Below, piece after piece: positions 35,518 to 46,128 of a stretch of 64,000 bases of DNA. The stretch spans positions 1,562,461 to 1,626,460 of the forward strand of contig NZ_AWSQ01000001.1 of assembly GCF_000498575.2 (NCBI RefSeq), written 5' to 3'. Origin of the DNA: Pseudomonas taeanensis MS-3 (GTDB taxonomy: Bacteria > Pseudomonadota > Gammaproteobacteria > Pseudomonadales > Pseudomonadaceae). The translations under genes were made by a program, and so were the position numbers. How positions within the stretch are numbered: position 1 is the first letter of the stretch; each line of letters begins with the position of its first letter. Below the pieces are notes generated by a model that ran no database searches, was not told the origin of the DNA, and was given only the letters and a program-made list of their open reading frames with translations.

Positions 35518-36201
35518 TCAGTCGAGGAGGGCTTGGATACCTGCTGGCTTGCCACCGAACTCCAGCATGGCATCCAGTACGGCGTCCCAGAAGTAACTCA
35601 CAGAGGCGCGATCGCAGAGGATGTGAAAACTAGGCAGCGCTGTAGTGTGAGTGTTGATGACGATCACGTTGATTCGTGCTGCCGATGTTTGCGCCACTGC
35701 ACCCTGCGTGAAATTGCCATCGCGCAGGTCAACGCCACACAGTTTGGCCATTACCGCCGCGCAGTGTTCGCCGGTCAGGAGCAGCCACGCGTGGCTGTCC
35801 TGGCGAGGCAGCAAATAGTTTGCCTGCTCGCTCAATTGCCAATGCGCTTCCAAATCCGACACCCGAGTTCCGGCATCGCGCAGGCTGCCCAATAGCAGGT
35901 ACTCGGTTTGTGAAAGGCGTGCGACCATGCTGCCGTCGTCTTGCAGGGTGGCGTGGTTGGGTGTCTCTGGCAGGTGGTAGCCTTTGCTCAGCAGAAACTC
36001 TGCTGAATCAGTACCGCGGAACCCTACGCGAGCCAGATTAGTGAGATCGACCAGCGCACAGCGCGCTAATTGCGAGTGTTCGTCAGTTTCGCTAAAGCGT
36101 TCGACGGCTACAGTTTCAGCAAGCGGCGCAAGGCAAGCACCCTTATGTTTGGCATACAGAGGGCTGCGTTCTTTGAAGTCTTCGGCTGTCAGGCTGTTCA
36201 T
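35518..36201 (-). CDS. mgdD: N-methylglutamate dehydrogenase subunit (sarcosine oxidase gamma-like)
   Basis: 227 residues from ATG 36201, 2 bp after the preceding stop. Resembles the sarcosine oxidase gamma subunit, itself a GcvT-fold protein (ALVDLTNLARVGFRGTDSAEFLLSKG). It is the last of four soxBDAG-like genes. Together with gmaS and mgsABC on the same island, the set is best read as N-methylglutamate dehydrogenase, although sarcosine oxidase is closely related. Confidence 0.85.
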   Translation of the reverse strand: MNSLTAEDFKERSPLYAKHKGACLAPLAETVAVERFSETDEHSQLARCALVDLTNLARVGFRGTDSAEFLLSKGYHLPETPNHATLQDDGSMVARLSQTEYLLLGSLRDAGTRVSDLEAHWQLSEQANYLLPRQDSHAWLLLTGEHCAAVMAKLCGVDLRDGNFTQGAVAQTSAARINVIVINTHTTALPSFHILCDRASVSYFWDAVLDAMLEFGGKPAGIQALLD

Positions 36202-36203
36202 GC

Positions 36204-39110
36204 TTACAACTCCTGGCGTTGATTGGCGGGGTCGAAGAAAGGCAGTTCGACAACAGTGGCGTGTACCATTTCGCCGCCTTCGACACGGATCGGCAGATGG
36301 CTTCCGGGTATGCCCTGGTTGGCGCCGGCATAAGCCAGACCAATGATCTGGCCGAGTGTTTCGCTGTATTCGCATGAACTGACATTGCCGCTTATGTCAC
36401 TTCCATCAAGCACCAGATGACCTTCCAGTGGTTGGCGACTGCCTTTTTCCAAGGTGAAGCCAACCAGCTTACGTTTCTGCGGCTGCTGCTCAAGAATCTC
36501 AACCGAACGCTTACCAACGAAGAATGGCTTGGTGCGACTGATTGCCCACGTCATATCGATCTCGCCGGGAGTGGTCATGCCATCGGTATCCTGACTGATG
36601 ATCACGTGGCCTTTTTCCAGGCGCAGCAAGCGTTGCGTCTCGACACCGAACGGACGGATGCCTTCCACTTCGCCCGCTTCCATCAACACGTCCCAGAGGT
36701 ATTCGCCGTAGCGCGCGGGCACGTGGATCTCAAAGCCCAGTTCACCGACAAAGCCCACGCGCATCAGGCGCGCCGGAATGCCTGCGACCGTGCCAGTGCG
36801 CACGCCTAGATAGGGGAAGCCTTCGGGCGATAGATCAACATCGGTGCACAGCTTTTGCAGCACCTTGCGTGACAATGGCCCCGCCAGATTGACGGCCGCC
36901 AGTGCCGCGGTGACATTAGTTACATCAACATTCAGGCGCCACTGGGCATTCCACTTGAGCATCTGTTGGTAGATGCGGTCGACCCCACTGGTGGTAGCTG
37001 TGACATAGAAATGGTTGTCGGCGAAACGAGCACAGACTCCATCATCAATCACCACGCCATGTTCGTTGGTCATCAGCGCATAGCGAGAGCGACCGACAGG
37101 CTGCTTGAGGAAGGCAAAGGTGTAGATGCGATTGAGAAACTCGGCCGCATCCGGGCCGCGCACATCCAGCCCGCCAAGTGTTGATACATCGATCAAGCCA
37201 ACCTTGTTGTGCACGTTCAGGGCTTCAGCCTGCATGCATTGCTCACGATCTGTGTCATTGCCATAGAACGCCGGACGCTGCCATACGCCCGCGGGCATCA
37301 TCTTCGCCCCAGCAGCCAGGTGGCGACCGTGCATAGGCGTCTGACGGTATGGGTCAAAGCCACGTCCGGCCACATGCGCAAGCTTTTCCGCGACGAAGGG
37401 AGGGCGCGCCGTGGTAACGCCGGTCTCACTGATGTTGCGTTGAGTGGATTGGGCGACCAAGCGGGCGGTCGGTAGAGCGGAGTGACGACCCTGCGAGGGT
37501 CCCATGCCAACGGTGGAGAAACGCTTTACCAACTGCACATCGCGGTAGCCGATTTTAGTGGCGTTGATAATGTCGCGCACTTGCAAGTCCTCATCGAAGT
37601 CGACGAAGTCCTTGCCTTTAGGGTGCGCAAAGATTGGCCACGGGAAATTGACCTGGGCTTCCGGTTTCACTTTCGCGCGACCGAGGTCGCTGTTCAGACC
37701 CAGCGCTGCGATGATGTCGAGTGCACAGTTGGTCGCATCAGCTAGCACGTTATCCAACGCGTGGCAGCCGTTAGCCGAGCCACTGACTCGGAGGATTTCG
37801 GGCAGGCCGCTGAGTGTGAACTCTGCCAGTTGATCGTCATAGGCCAGCTTGCCGCCAGCCTGGCATAGCAGTTGGTAGACCGGCATGTAACCGCCAGACA
37901 TACACAGCAGGTCGCAGCCGAGGGTCAATGAGTCACTGGCCACCTGGCCCTGGCCGGTTATTTTGCGTAAATCGACACCGCTGACATGACGCATGCCTTT
38001 TTCATGCAAGGCCTCAAATACGGTGGTGCTCAAGTGACAGGTAATGCCGCAGGTTTGCAGGAGCGTGAGCAGTTGTGGGTCAGCAGGTTGGGCACGCATA
38101 TCGACCAGCGCAGCGACTTCCACACCTTGCTCGTGCAGGTCGAGCGCGGCCAGGTAGCCGTCGTCGTTGCCCGTTAGGACGACCGCCCGCTTGCCTGGCT
38201 TAACGGCATACAGTTTCATCAGCCGTTGTGCAGCGCTGGTCAGCATCACACCCGGCAGATCGTTGTTGCGGAAAATCACCGGCTGATCGAACGAGCCGCT
38301 GGCGACCAGGCATTGCTTGGCGCGCACTTTGTACAGGCGCTTACCCTGAATCACTGGCAGGTAGTTGTCGGTGAACCAGGCGTTGCAGGTTGCCCTTTTG
38401 AGAGTCTGGATATTGCAGTGGCCCTCAACGGCTGCGATTAGTTCCTGACGCAGGTTGTCGGCGCGCACACCTTCGGCATCGAAGCGGGCATAGGTTAGCG
38501 AACCGCCGAGAATTGACTGCTCTTCCACCAGTAGCACCTTGGCACCAGCATTTGCAGCGGTCAGCGCGGCCTGTAAGCCAGCTGGGCCTGCGCCCACGAC
38601 GGCCAGATCGACGAACAAGAATTGTTTGTCGTAATACTCAGGTTGGAATTTCAAGTCGAGCACGCCGAGGCCGGCCTTCTTGCGAATGATCGGCTCCCAA
38701 ACCTTCCACATGCCTTTAGGTTTATAGAAGGAGCGGTAGTAGAAACCTACCGGCATAAACTTGGAAAACTTGCCCAGGTAGGCATCGCGGTCGTTATCCA
38801 GTGAACCGGAAACATTCTGGGCGCTGACCTGCATACCGGCTTCAACGCTAGTGACGTCGGCCAGGACATTGGGCTCACTGGGCAATTGCACCAGCGTGTT
38901 GGCATCTTGCCCGGCCAGTGTCAGCGGGCCACGTGGGCGGTGGTATTTAAACGAGCGTGACATCAACCAGCGACCATTGGCGATCAGGGCGCTGGCGATG
39001 CTGTCACCGCCCAGAGCGCTAAAGGATTGACCGTCGAATTGAAAACTGAGCGCCTGGTCACGGTCGATCAGCAGGCCCATAGGGGCGGGCAGGCGGTTCG
39101 AAGAACTCAT
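36204..39110 (-). CDS. mgdC: N-methylglutamate dehydrogenase large subunit (sarcosine oxidase alpha-like)
   Basis: 968 residues. N-terminal Fer2_4-like domain (FDGQSFSALGGDSIASALIANG), a FAD/NAD domain (VDLAVVGAGPAGLQAALTAANAG; VLTGNDDGYLAALDL), then a GcvT/DmgdO-like folate domain from about 590 (NKVGLIDVSTLGGLDVRGPDAAEFLNRIYT). In the complex, N-methylglutamate is oxidised and its methyl leaves as methylene-tetrahydrofolate. Its ATG overlaps the end of mgdB by 4 bp. Confidence 0.9.
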   Translation of the reverse strand: MSSSNRLPAPMGLLIDRDQALSFQFDGQSFSALGGDSIASALIANGRWLMSRSFKYHRPRGPLTLAGQDANTLVQLPSEPNVLADVTSVEAGMQVSAQNVSGSLDNDRDAYLGKFSKFMPVGFYYRSFYKPKGMWKVWEPIIRKKAGLGVLDLKFQPEYYDKQFLFVDLAVVGAGPAGLQAALTAANAGAKVLLVEEQSILGGSLTYARFDAEGVRADNLRQELIAAVEGHCNIQTLKRATCNAWFTDNYLPVIQGKRLYKVRAKQCLVASGSFDQPVIFRNNDLPGVMLTSAAQRLMKLYAVKPGKRAVVLTGNDDGYLAALDLHEQGVEVAALVDMRAQPADPQLLTLLQTCGITCHLSTTVFEALHEKGMRHVSGVDLRKITGQGQVASDSLTLGCDLLCMSGGYMPVYQLLCQAGGKLAYDDQLAEFTLSGLPEILRVSGSANGCHALDNVLADATNCALDIIAALGLNSDLGRAKVKPEAQVNFPWPIFAHPKGKDFVDFDEDLQVRDIINATKIGYRDVQLVKRFSTVGMGPSQGRHSALPTARLVAQSTQRNISETGVTTARPPFVAEKLAHVAGRGFDPYRQTPMHGRHLAAGAKMMPAGVWQRPAFYGNDTDREQCMQAEALNVHNKVGLIDVSTLGGLDVRGPDAAEFLNRIYTFAFLKQPVGRSRYALMTNEHGVVIDDGVCARFADNHFYVTATTSGVDRIYQQMLKWNAQWRLNVDVTNVTAALAAVNLAGPLSRKVLQKLCTDVDLSPEGFPYLGVRTGTVAGIPARLMRVGFVGELGFEIHVPARYGEYLWDVLMEAGEVEGIRPFGVETQRLLRLEKGHVIISQDTDGMTTPGEIDMTWAISRTKPFFVGKRSVEILEQQPQKRKLVGFTLEKGSRQPLEGHLVLDGSDISGNVSSCEYSETLGQIIGLAYAGANQGIPGSHLPIRVEGGEMVHATVVELPFFDPANQRQEL

Positions 39111-39418
39111 GCGGTGACTCCCTTGAGCGCGGTGCTATTGGCGTGAAAATCGACGCGTTGGTTGAATACTTCTTTCGGGTCGAAGGTGCGAATGATCTGA
39201 TCGGTTACGGTGTGGCGCTCGGCCAGAAACCAGTAGCTCGAGGGTGTGTGCATCCACCATTCAGTCACTACACCGGCAGCGTTATCGCTGTTGAACACAT
39301 AGTCAGCCCACTCGATATCGCTGCAGGTAGCCGAATCGGGCATGGCTTTGAGTTCGCCGCCATAGGTGAATTCGCTGATGTTGCGCGGCCCGTTGAGCGG
39401 GCAATTCATGATTTTCAT
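39107..39418 (-). CDS. mgdB: N-methylglutamate dehydrogenase small subunit (sarcosine oxidase delta-like)
   Basis: 103 residues from ATG 39418 (GAGGA 8 nt upstream). Length and sequence (MKIMNCPLNGPRNISEFTYGGE; WWMHTPSSYWFLAERHTVTDQI) match the SoxD subunit. The zinc-binding CPxCG of SoxD is changed to CPLNG here, so only part of the usual zinc ligands remain; C35 in ATCSD may contribute. Confidence 0.87.
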   Translation of the reverse strand: MKIMNCPLNGPRNISEFTYGGELKAMPDSATCSDIEWADYVFNSDNAAGVVTEWWMHTPSSYWFLAERHTVTDQIIRTFDPKEVFNQRVDFHANSTALKGVTA

Positions 39419-39428
39419 TGTCCGGTCC

Positions 39429-40670
39429 TCAATGGCTGGCGGCGGTTGCGCCCATTTCGTTGACTTGCTGGAAGCGCGAGAAGCGTTCCAGGGCAAAGGG
39501 CTTGATCAAGTCAGGCACCTTGCCGCCGCTGGCAATCAGTTCAGCCATGGTCTTGCCGCAGATCGGCGTGGCCTTGAAGCCCCAAGTGCCCCAGCCCGCG
39601 TCGAGGTAATAGTTCTCCACCGGCGACAGGCCCATGATCGGGCTGTAGTCCGGCGTCATGTCGGTGATCCCGGCCCACTGGCGCATCAGTTTGGCGTTGG
39701 CCAGGAATGGGAACATTTCGATGGCATGGGCCAGCAGGCTTTCCTTGAGATCCAGGGTCGAGCGGCTGTTGTACAGCGGGTAGGGGTCGGAGCCGCCACC
39801 AAACACTACTTCGCCACGGCTGGTTTGCTGCACGTAGCAGTGCAGCGCCGAGGAACTGACCAGTGGGTCAAGGAACGGTTTGAACGGCTGAGTGACCATG
39901 GCTTGTAACGGGAAGGTCTGGATCGGCGAGCGGATACCGGCCTTGGCCATCATCAGCGAGCTGTGCCCGGCGATGGCTTGTACCGCACAGCCGCACTTGA
40001 TGGTGCCACGGTTGGTTTTCACTGCCGTGATGGCACCATTTTCGATAACCAGGTCTTGCACGTCGGTCAGTTGGTGGATTTCCACACCGCGCTTGGCCGC
40101 CTGCTTGGCGTAGCCCCAGGCCACGGCATCGTGACGCGCGGTAGCGCCATCCATGTGCCATAGTCCGGCAAGTACCGGAAGGTGACCGGGGTCGAGATTA
40201 AGGCTCGGCACCAGTTCGCGAATTTGCTGGCGGTCTATCATTTCGGTGCGCCCGCCGAAGTGCTTATTCACCTCGGCACGCTGGCGAAACGCGCGCACGG
40301 TTGCATCCGTGTGGGCCAGGGTCAGCTGGCCGCGCTCGGAGTACATGATGTTGAAGTCGAACTCGTTGGACAGGTTCTGGAACATATTCACCGACTCGGC
40401 ATAGAAGCGCACGCCTTCGGAGGTGAGGTAGTTGGAGCGGATCACTGCAGTGTTGCGCGCGGTGTTACCGCTGCCAAGGTAAGACTTCTCCAGCACCGCG
40501 ACGTTAGTGATGCCGTGATATTTAGCCAGGTAGTAAGCGATGGCCAGGCCGTGACCGCCGCCGCCGATGATCACCACGTCGTAGGAACTCTTCAGCTCTT
40601 TCGGCGCGGGAAGATCCACCTCAACCGGGTAGTCGGAGCTCAGGCCGTATTTCAGGAGATTGAAAGGCAT
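39429..40670 (-). CDS. mgdA: N-methylglutamate dehydrogenase flavin subunit (sarcosine oxidase beta-like)
   Basis: 413 residues, D-amino-acid-oxidase fold. FAD site [22 protein letters not shown] and [25 protein letters not shown] near the N terminus; [25 protein letters not shown] near the C terminus. Carries the oxidising flavin site. Its start overlaps folD1, so folD1-purU1 and mgdABCD form one transcription unit. Confidence 0.88.
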   Translation of the reverse strand: MPFNLLKYGLSSDYPVEVDLPAPKELKSSYDVVIIGGGGHGLAIAYYLAKYHGITNVAVLEKSYLGSGNTARNTAVIRSNYLTSEGVRFYAESVNMFQNLSNEFDFNIMYSERGQLTLAHTDATVRAFRQRAEVNKHFGGRTEMIDRQQIRELVPSLNLDPGHLPVLAGLWHMDGATARHDAVAWGYAKQAAKRGVEIHQLTDVQDLVIENGAITAVKTNRGTIKCGCAVQAIAGHSSLMMAKAGIRSPIQTFPLQAMVTQPFKPFLDPLVSSSALHCYVQQTSRGEVVFGGGSDPYPLYNSRSTLDLKESLLAHAIEMFPFLANAKLMRQWAGITDMTPDYSPIMGLSPVENYYLDAGWGTWGFKATPICGKTMAELIASGGKVPDLIKPFALERFSRFQQVNEMGATAASH

Positions 40671-41575
40671 GTTGCCTCCGCAGGTGTGGAGTGGATGGTC
40701 AGGGCAGGGTGCTGCAAGCGCGTTGCGGTGACGGTGTTCTTCATTAGCAAGGCAATCGTCATGGGGCCCACGCCGCCGGGAACCGGAGTAATGGCCGAGA
40801 CCACGCGTAGGGCGCTGTCGAAGTCGACATCACCGACCAGGCGGGTTCTGCCATCCTCTTCGATCCGGTTGATCCCCACGTCAATGACCACGCAACCGGG
40901 TTTCAACCAGCTGGCATCGAGCATGCGTGGGCGGCCGACGGCCACGACCACAATGTCGGCCTGACGGCAGAGCTCGCCGGCGTTTACGCTGCGGGAATGA
41001 ACGACGGTGACGGTGCAGTTGGCCTTGAGCAGTAAGGCTGCCATCGGTTTGCCGACGATGTTCGAGCGCCCGACGACCACGGCATGTTTGCCGCTCAAAT
41101 CGCCGAGTGTGTCCTGCAGCAGGTGCATGCAACCGTTGGGCGTGCAGGGCGTAAGCACCTCACGGCCCTGGCTGAGGCCGCCGACATTTTCACTGTGGAA
41201 ACCGTCGACGTCCTTCAGGGGGGCAATGGCCTGGAGTACGCGGTTCTCATTGATGTGCGTGGGCAGTGGCAGTTGCACGAGGATGCCGTTGATCGTCGGA
41301 TCTGCGTTGAGATCGGCGATCAGGCCAAGCAAGTCGGACTCGGTGGTCTCGGCTGCTAGTTTGTGCTCCACAGAGCGAATGCTGGTCTCTTTGGCGCGCA
41401 GCACTTTGTTGCGCACATACACCTGGCTGGCCGGATCATGGCCGACCAGTACCACGGCCAGGGCCGGGTGCAGGCCGTAATCCTTGAGGGCGCTGACCGC
41501 GTCACGAACGTCGTTCAATACCCGAGCGGCAGCGGCTTTACCGTCGATGATGTTGACACTGCAAGAGCTGTTCAC
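40652..41575 (-). CDS. folD: Methylene-THF dehydrogenase/cyclohydrolase, copy 1
   Basis: 307 residues. FolD motifs: YVRNKVLRA with the catalytic Tyr/Lys, [34 protein letters not shown] and [15 protein letters not shown]. It converts methylene-THF to formyl-THF with NADP reduction. Overlaps purU1 (ATGA) and mgdA. Its pairing with an amine-demethylation operon means it serves C1 oxidation. The second copy at 56221 is similar but not identical. Confidence 0.95.
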   Translation of the reverse strand: MNSSCSVNIIDGKAAAARVLNDVRDAVSALKDYGLHPALAVVLVGHDPASQVYVRNKVLRAKETSIRSVEHKLAAETTESDLLGLIADLNADPTINGILVQLPLPTHINENRVLQAIAPLKDVDGFHSENVGGLSQGREVLTPCTPNGCMHLLQDTLGDLSGKHAVVVGRSNIVGKPMAALLLKANCTVTVVHSRSVNAGELCRQADIVVVAVGRPRMLDASWLKPGCVVIDVGINRIEEDGRTRLVGDVDFDSALRVVSAITPVPGGVGPMTIALLMKNTVTATRLQHPALTIHSTPAEATCLSIS

Positions 41576-42438
41576 CGGAAAATCACCGTACGGTCCTGGT
41601 TGAGGAAAACCCGGTGTTCGAGGTGGTATTTTACTGCCTTGGACAGGGCCACGGTTTCGGTATCACGGCCGATGGCGACGAGGTCGTCAGGCAGGTAGGC
41701 GTGATCAACGCGCTGCACTTCCTGCTCGATGATCGGGCCTTCGTCGAGGTCGCTGGTGACGTAGTGGGCGGTGGCGCCGATCAGTTTCACGCCGCGCGTA
41801 TACGCCTGGTGATATGGCTTGGCGCCTTTGAAACCGGGCAAGAAGGAGTGGTGAATATTGATCGCTCGGCCGGCCAGCTGTTGGCACAGATCATTGGACA
41901 GTATCTGCATGTAGCGGGCGAGTACGACCAGCTCAGTGCGGGTCTCGTCGACGATCTTCATCAACGCGGCTTCTTGCTCGGCTTTGCTATCTTTGGTCAC
42001 GGGCAGGTAGATGAAGCGGATGCCCTCCCGCTCGGCCATTGGTCGCAGGTCGAGGTGGTTGGAGACAATCGCGGTGATCTGCATGTCGATTTCGCCTTTC
42101 TGATGGCGATACAGGAGATCGGTCAGGCAATGGTCGAACTTGCTCACCATCAGCAGCACGCGCATTGGCTGCGAGGTGCTGTGCAGCGTCCATTCCATCT
42201 CAAAGCGCGCGGCCACATCAGCAAAGCCTTGTTCAATCTCGGCGATACCGCCCTCCAGGCCCTGGTTGAAGCGGAACACGGCACGCATAAAGAAACGATC
42301 GCTGATGTCGTCATCAAACTGCGCCATTTCGCTGATGTAGCAGCCTTTATCCGCCAGGTAGGTGGTCACTGCCGCGACAATGCCGGAGGCCGCCGGACAG
42401 CTGATCTTGATAATGAAGTGGCTGGTGGCGTGTTGCAT
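41572..42438 (-). CDS. purU: Formyltetrahydrofolate deformylase, copy 1
   Basis: 288 residues. N-terminal ACT domain ([23 protein letters not shown]) and formyltransferase-like domain with [21 protein letters not shown] and [20 protein letters not shown] motif. Hydrolyses formyl-THF to formate and THF, recycling folate for the demethylases. First gene of the purU-folD-mgdABCD-iclR unit. Confidence 0.95.
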   Translation of the reverse strand: MQHATSHFIIKISCPAASGIVAAVTTYLADKGCYISEMAQFDDDISDRFFMRAVFRFNQGLEGGIAEIEQGFADVAARFEMEWTLHSTSQPMRVLLMVSKFDHCLTDLLYRHQKGEIDMQITAIVSNHLDLRPMAEREGIRFIYLPVTKDSKAEQEAALMKIVDETRTELVVLARYMQILSNDLCQQLAGRAINIHHSFLPGFKGAKPYHQAYTRGVKLIGATAHYVTSDLDEGPIIEQEVQRVDHAYLPDDLVAIGRDTETVALSKAVKYHLEHRVFLNQDRTVIFR

Positions 42439-42834
42439 GTCAGGTCCTCAATAAGGGGGGCGGCAGCTCATTGCAAAGCGTAAATACGCAGGTAAAAGCA
42501 TTTTTTATAGGTGGATGTTATTTACTGCTGGGAATATTAATTTCTCTTGGCGCTTTTATATGCGAAGAGATTCGACAGGTCTAGCGCTTTGTGAAATTTT
42601 TTATCCTGGCAGGAAACTTTGTCTGAGGAGATCCAGGCGGAGAGGCCTATAGCGGGCTGAAAGGTGGGGGACGCGCGTGCTCACTCACGAATCAGGCGTT
42701 TCGCTGCGGCGGGGCGAGGCGTCAGGGCCGTGTGGTGGCGAATTGCAGGGGGCGGCGCTTATGCCGATAAGCGCCCTGGTTTGACGGTGCAGTACGCTCA
42801 AGTGTGCGCACTGCGGGCATGCTTGAGCGGCGTT
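42439..42834. other. Intergenic region with no gene seen
   Basis: 396 bp between purU1 and the XRE-cupin gene, both on the minus strand. It should hold the purU1 promoter, but no sigma-54 or clear sigma-70 site is visible. An AT-rich section lies at about 42490-42600. Confidence 0.5.
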
Positions 42835-43428
42835 TCAAGCCTTGCTGTAGTTCATGATCGAGAGCAGGCGGATCGGCACATGCAGCAACTGTTCTGGGCC
42901 GTGGGGGACTTCACCCTCGAAGGTTAGGCTGTCACCGGCCTGCATGTGATAGAGCTGGTTACCGTGGCGGTAGACCAGTTCACCTTCCAGCAGATGGAGG
43001 AACTCGGTGCCGGGATGGGCGAAGGTGGGGAACTCTTCACTGGCGTCGTCCATGCTCACCATATACGCCTCAAAGTTCTTCTTCGGTCCCCGCGTGTGAT
43101 TGAGCAGGTGATAGGTGTGACCCTTCTCGGTACCACGACGGACCACCTCAAGACCCTCGCCGGCTTTAACCAATAGCGCGCTGCCATCGGGCTGATCGTA
43201 CTGACTGAAGAGTTTCGACATCGGCATGCCGAGCACATCACACAGCCGACTGAGGATGTCCAGGCTGGTCGACACCTGGGCGTTTTCGATTTTGCTCAGC
43301 ATGCCCTGACTGATATTGGCGATGCGCGCCACATCCGCCAGCTTCAGCTCCTGCTCTTGGCGCTGCCGTTTGATCTGCATGCCCAAGTACTGTTCCAGCC
43401 TGAGGCGGGGTTGGGTGTCACTCAACAT
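42835..43428 (-). CDS. XRE-cupin transcriptional regulator
   Basis: 197 residues from ATG 43428 (GGAGA 7 nt upstream). N-terminal HTH (MQIKRQRQEQELKLADVARIANISQGMLSKIENAQ) and C-terminal cupin (FAHPGTEFLHLLEGELVYRHGNQLYHMQAGDSLTF). This layout is common in regulators of amine and amino-acid catabolism. It is divergent from gmaS-mgsABC, its likeliest target. Confidence 0.9.
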   Translation of the reverse strand: MLSDTQPRLRLEQYLGMQIKRQRQEQELKLADVARIANISQGMLSKIENAQVSTSLDILSRLCDVLGMPMSKLFSQYDQPDGSALLVKAGEGLEVVRRGTEKGHTYHLLNHTRGPKKNFEAYMVSMDDASEEFPTFAHPGTEFLHLLEGELVYRHGNQLYHMQAGDSLTFEGEVPHGPEQLLHVPIRLLSIMNYSKA

Positions 43429-43470
43429 GAGGCTGTCTCCCTGCACGCTTTCGGTTCAAGAAATTTAATA

Positions 43471-43489
43471 TCGCACAAGGAAAGTGCGA
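43471..43489. promoter_or_regulatory. NtrC-like binding site
   Basis: TCGCAC-AAGGAAA-GTGCGA carries GCAC-N7-GTGC, the NtrC half-site arrangement. It lies about 116 bp upstream of the sigma-54 promoter of gmaS, a normal enhancer distance. Confidence 0.55.
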
Positions 43490-43604
43490 GTCGGACAATT
43501 CAGCGTGTGATCGCCTCCCAGGCTTTCCCACTGGGAAATCTATATTCCCATATAAACAGAAGCCTGCGCCGATCGGCGGCAATTTTTTAGCGGGCTGCGC
43601 GTTC

Positions 43605-43620
43605 TGGCAAGGCGCTTGCA
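43605..43620 (+). promoter_or_regulatory. Sigma-54 promoter of gmaS-mgsABC
   Basis: TGGCAAGGCGCTTGCA matches the -24 GG / -12 GC consensus with correct spacing. Transcription would begin near 43632, giving about 170 nt of leader before gmaS. Confidence 0.75.
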
Positions 43621-43804
43621 TTCTTGTAGGGAAATAAACTTTCCTGAATGGAATTAACACGTCGGTATGCGCCTAAACCTCACGAACCACCTGCGTTTCG
43701 GCGTGACAGCCCTACCCCAGTTCTTGGTAGTTCGGGCATGTCGCAATGCCTTTGTTTGCCTGCCCTTGTTTAACCGCCTTGCCATTAATTAGGAGCTAAA
43801 TCGC

Positions 43805-45139
43805 ATGTTGCCATCCGAAACGCAGCGGATCATTGATCAGCATGGCATCAAGTATGTGCTGGCCCAGTTTGTCGATATTCATGGTGCCGCGAAGACCAAA
43901 TCCGTTCCGGTTTCCGGGCTCAAGACTGTAGCCGAGGAGGGGGCCGGGTTCGCCGGGTTCGCTATCTGCGGCATGGGTATGGAGCCTCATGGTCCGGACT
44001 TCATGGCACGCGGTGATTTATCCACACTGACCCCGGTGCCTTGGCAGCCTGGCTACGGCCGGGTGGTGTGCATTGGTCACGTCGAAGGAAAACCGCACCC
44101 CTATGACAGCCGTTACGTGCTGCAGCAGCAAGTCGAGCGTTTAAGCGACAAAGGCTGGATCCTGAATACCGGGCTTGAGCCTGAGTTCAGCCTGTTCCGC
44201 CGTGATGCCGGCGGCAAGCTGCAGTTGGTGGATGGTTCCGACAACCTGGACAAGCCCTGCTACGACTATAAAGGTCTGTCGCGTTCTCGCGAGTTTCTTG
44301 AGCGCCTGACCGAAGCGCTGCAGCCGGTGGGTTTCGATATTTATCAAATTGACCACGAAGATGCCAATGGTCAGTTCGAGATCAACTACACCTACAGCGA
44401 TGCGATGGAGTCGGCTGACCGTTTTACCTTCTTCCGTATGGCCGCCGGTGAGATCGCCAACGACATGGGCATGATCTGCTCGTTCATGCCCAAGCCGGAC
44501 CCCAAACGCGCCGGTAACGGCATGCATTTCCATCTGTCTATCAGCAGCGCCACGAACAAAAATATGTTCCATGACGCCAGCGATCCAAGTGGCATGGGCC
44601 TGTCGAAAATGGCCTATCACTTTGCTGCGGGTCTGCTTGCACACGGCCCGGCGTTGTGTGCCTTTGCCGCGCCAACGGTGAATTCTTACAAGCGTCTGGT
44701 CGTTGGCAACTCACTGTCCGGCGCTACGTGGGCCCCTGCATTTATTGCCTTTGGCTCCAACAACCGCTCGGCCATGGTCCGCGTGCCATACGGCCGACTT
44801 GAGTTCCGCCTGCCGGATGCCGGTTGCAACCCTTATCTGGTGACTGCTGCGATCATCGCCGCCGGCCTGGACGGCATCGACCGCGAACTGGAAATCGATA
44901 GTGTCTGCAACGAGAACCTCTACAAGTTGAGCCTGGAGGAGATCGCTGCTCGCGGTATCAAGACCCTGCCGCAATCACTCAAGGAAGCCTGTGACGCACT
45001 GGAAGCGGACCCGCTGTTCCGCGAGGTGCTGGGCTCCGGAATTGTCGATGAGTTCATCAAACTCAAGCGCATGGAGTGGGTGGAGTACAGCCGTCACGTT
45101 TCCGATTGGGAGCTGCAGCGTTACACCGAATTCTTCTGA
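43805..45139 (+). CDS. gmaS: Gamma-glutamylmethylamide synthetase
   Basis: 444 residues of the glutamine synthetase superfamily. Catalytic features: [48 protein letters not shown], and [27 protein letters not shown]. It uses ATP to join methylamine to glutamate. The shorter length and adjacent mgsABC separate it from housekeeping GlnA. Strong AGGAG before the start; sigma-54 promoter upstream. Confidence 0.9.
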   Translation: MLPSETQRIIDQHGIKYVLAQFVDIHGAAKTKSVPVSGLKTVAEEGAGFAGFAICGMGMEPHGPDFMARGDLSTLTPVPWQPGYGRVVCIGHVEGKPHPYDSRYVLQQQVERLSDKGWILNTGLEPEFSLFRRDAGGKLQLVDGSDNLDKPCYDYKGLSRSREFLERLTEALQPVGFDIYQIDHEDANGQFEINYTYSDAMESADRFTFFRMAAGEIANDMGMICSFMPKPDPKRAGNGMHFHLSISSATNKNMFHDASDPSGMGLSKMAYHFAAGLLAHGPALCAFAAPTVNSYKRLVVGNSLSGATWAPAFIAFGSNNRSAMVRVPYGRLEFRLPDAGCNPYLVTAAIIAAGLDGIDRELEIDSVCNENLYKLSLEEIAARGIKTLPQSLKEACDALEADPLFREVLGSGIVDEFIKLKRMEWVEYSRHVSDWELQRYTEFF

Positions 45140-45211
45140 CCGCCGGATCTATTAACTGTTTTCGACGCCCTGCGAAATGGGCGGGGCGTCTTCTGCCGTG
45201 GAGTTTTGACT

Positions 45212-46117
45212 ATGTGTGGGATTGTTGGTCTTTACCTGAAAAATCCGGCGCTGGAATCCCAGCTTGGTGCGTTGTTCGAGCCGATGCTCGAAGCCATGAC
45301 CGACCGTGGCCCTGACAGTGCCGGCTTCGCCATTTACGGTGATGAGGTCTCGGATGGCTGGGTCAAGTTGACCCTGCAGGCGACCACCGATGAGTATGAC
45401 TTCAAGGCGCTGACCGGCGAATTGGAAGGCAAGCTTGGCGCCTCACTGGACTGGTTTCAGAACGCCAGCGCCATCGTGCTGAAAATCAAGGCCGAGGAAG
45501 CCACAGTGCGCGCTGCCCTGGCTGAGCTGGCGCCAACCGTACGCATCATGAGTGCCGGCAAGAGCATCGAGATCCTCAAGGGCATGGGCCTGCCGAAGGA
45601 AATCTCCGAGCGCTTCGGGCTGAAAAATATGAAGGGTAGCCACATTATTGGTCACACCCGTATGGCCACTGAAAGTGCGGTGACCATGGAAGGCAGCCAT
45701 CCGTTCTCCACGGGTGCCGACCTGTGCCTGGTACACAACGGTTCCCTGTCCAACCACTTCCGTCTGCGTCAGGAACTGCGTCGCGAAGGGATCAATTTCG
45801 ACACTGAAAACGATACTGAAGTCGCTGCCGGTTATCTGGCCTGGCGCCTGCAGCAGGGCGACTCGTTGAAGACCGCGCTGGACAGCTCCCTTGAGGCACT
45901 GGACGGTTTCTTCACCTTCGCCATCGGTACCCGCAACGGCTTTGCCGTGATCCGCGATCCGATTGCCTGCAAGCCGGCGATCCTTGCTGAGACTGATGAC
46001 TACGTGGCCATGGCCTCGGAATATCAGGCGTTGTCCAGCCTGCCAGGCATCGAGAAGGCCAAAGTATGGGAACCCGTTCCCGCCACCATGTACATCTGGG
46101 AACGCGCGTCGGCTTAA
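45212..46117 (+). CDS. mgsA: N-methylglutamate synthase subunit A (class II glutamine amidotransferase-like)
   Basis: 301 residues. Begins MCGIVGLYL with Cys2, the catalytic nucleophile of class II amidotransferases after Met removal. GHTRMATESAVT and VHNGSLSNHFRLR follow. Matches the N-terminal domain of glutamate synthase, here as a separate subunit acting on gamma-glutamylmethylamide to release methylamine. A 12-bp gap leads to mgsB. Confidence 0.88.
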   Translation: MCGIVGLYLKNPALESQLGALFEPMLEAMTDRGPDSAGFAIYGDEVSDGWVKLTLQATTDEYDFKALTGELEGKLGASLDWFQNASAIVLKIKAEEATVRAALAELAPTVRIMSAGKSIEILKGMGLPKEISERFGLKNMKGSHIIGHTRMATESAVTMEGSHPFSTGADLCLVHNGSLSNHFRLRQELRREGINFDTENDTEVAAGYLAWRLQQGDSLKTALDSSLEALDGFFTFAIGTRNGFAVIRDPIACKPAILAETDDYVAMASEYQALSSLPGIEKAKVWEPVPATMYIWERASA

Positions 46118-46128
46118 GGAGCACGCAC

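Noticed and set aside
35518..40670. Reading soxBDAG-like genes as sarcosine oxidase
   Set aside because: The closeness to sarcosine oxidase is real, but gmaS and mgsABC on the same island and no glyA next to them favour N-methylglutamate dehydrogenase.
41614..42483. 289-codon plus-strand frame across purU1
   Set aside because: Antisense shadow of a clear formyl-THF deformylase.
43805..45139. Calling the gene an ordinary glutamine synthetase
   Set aside because: It precedes mgsABC and has the sequence type of gamma-glutamylmethylamide synthetase.
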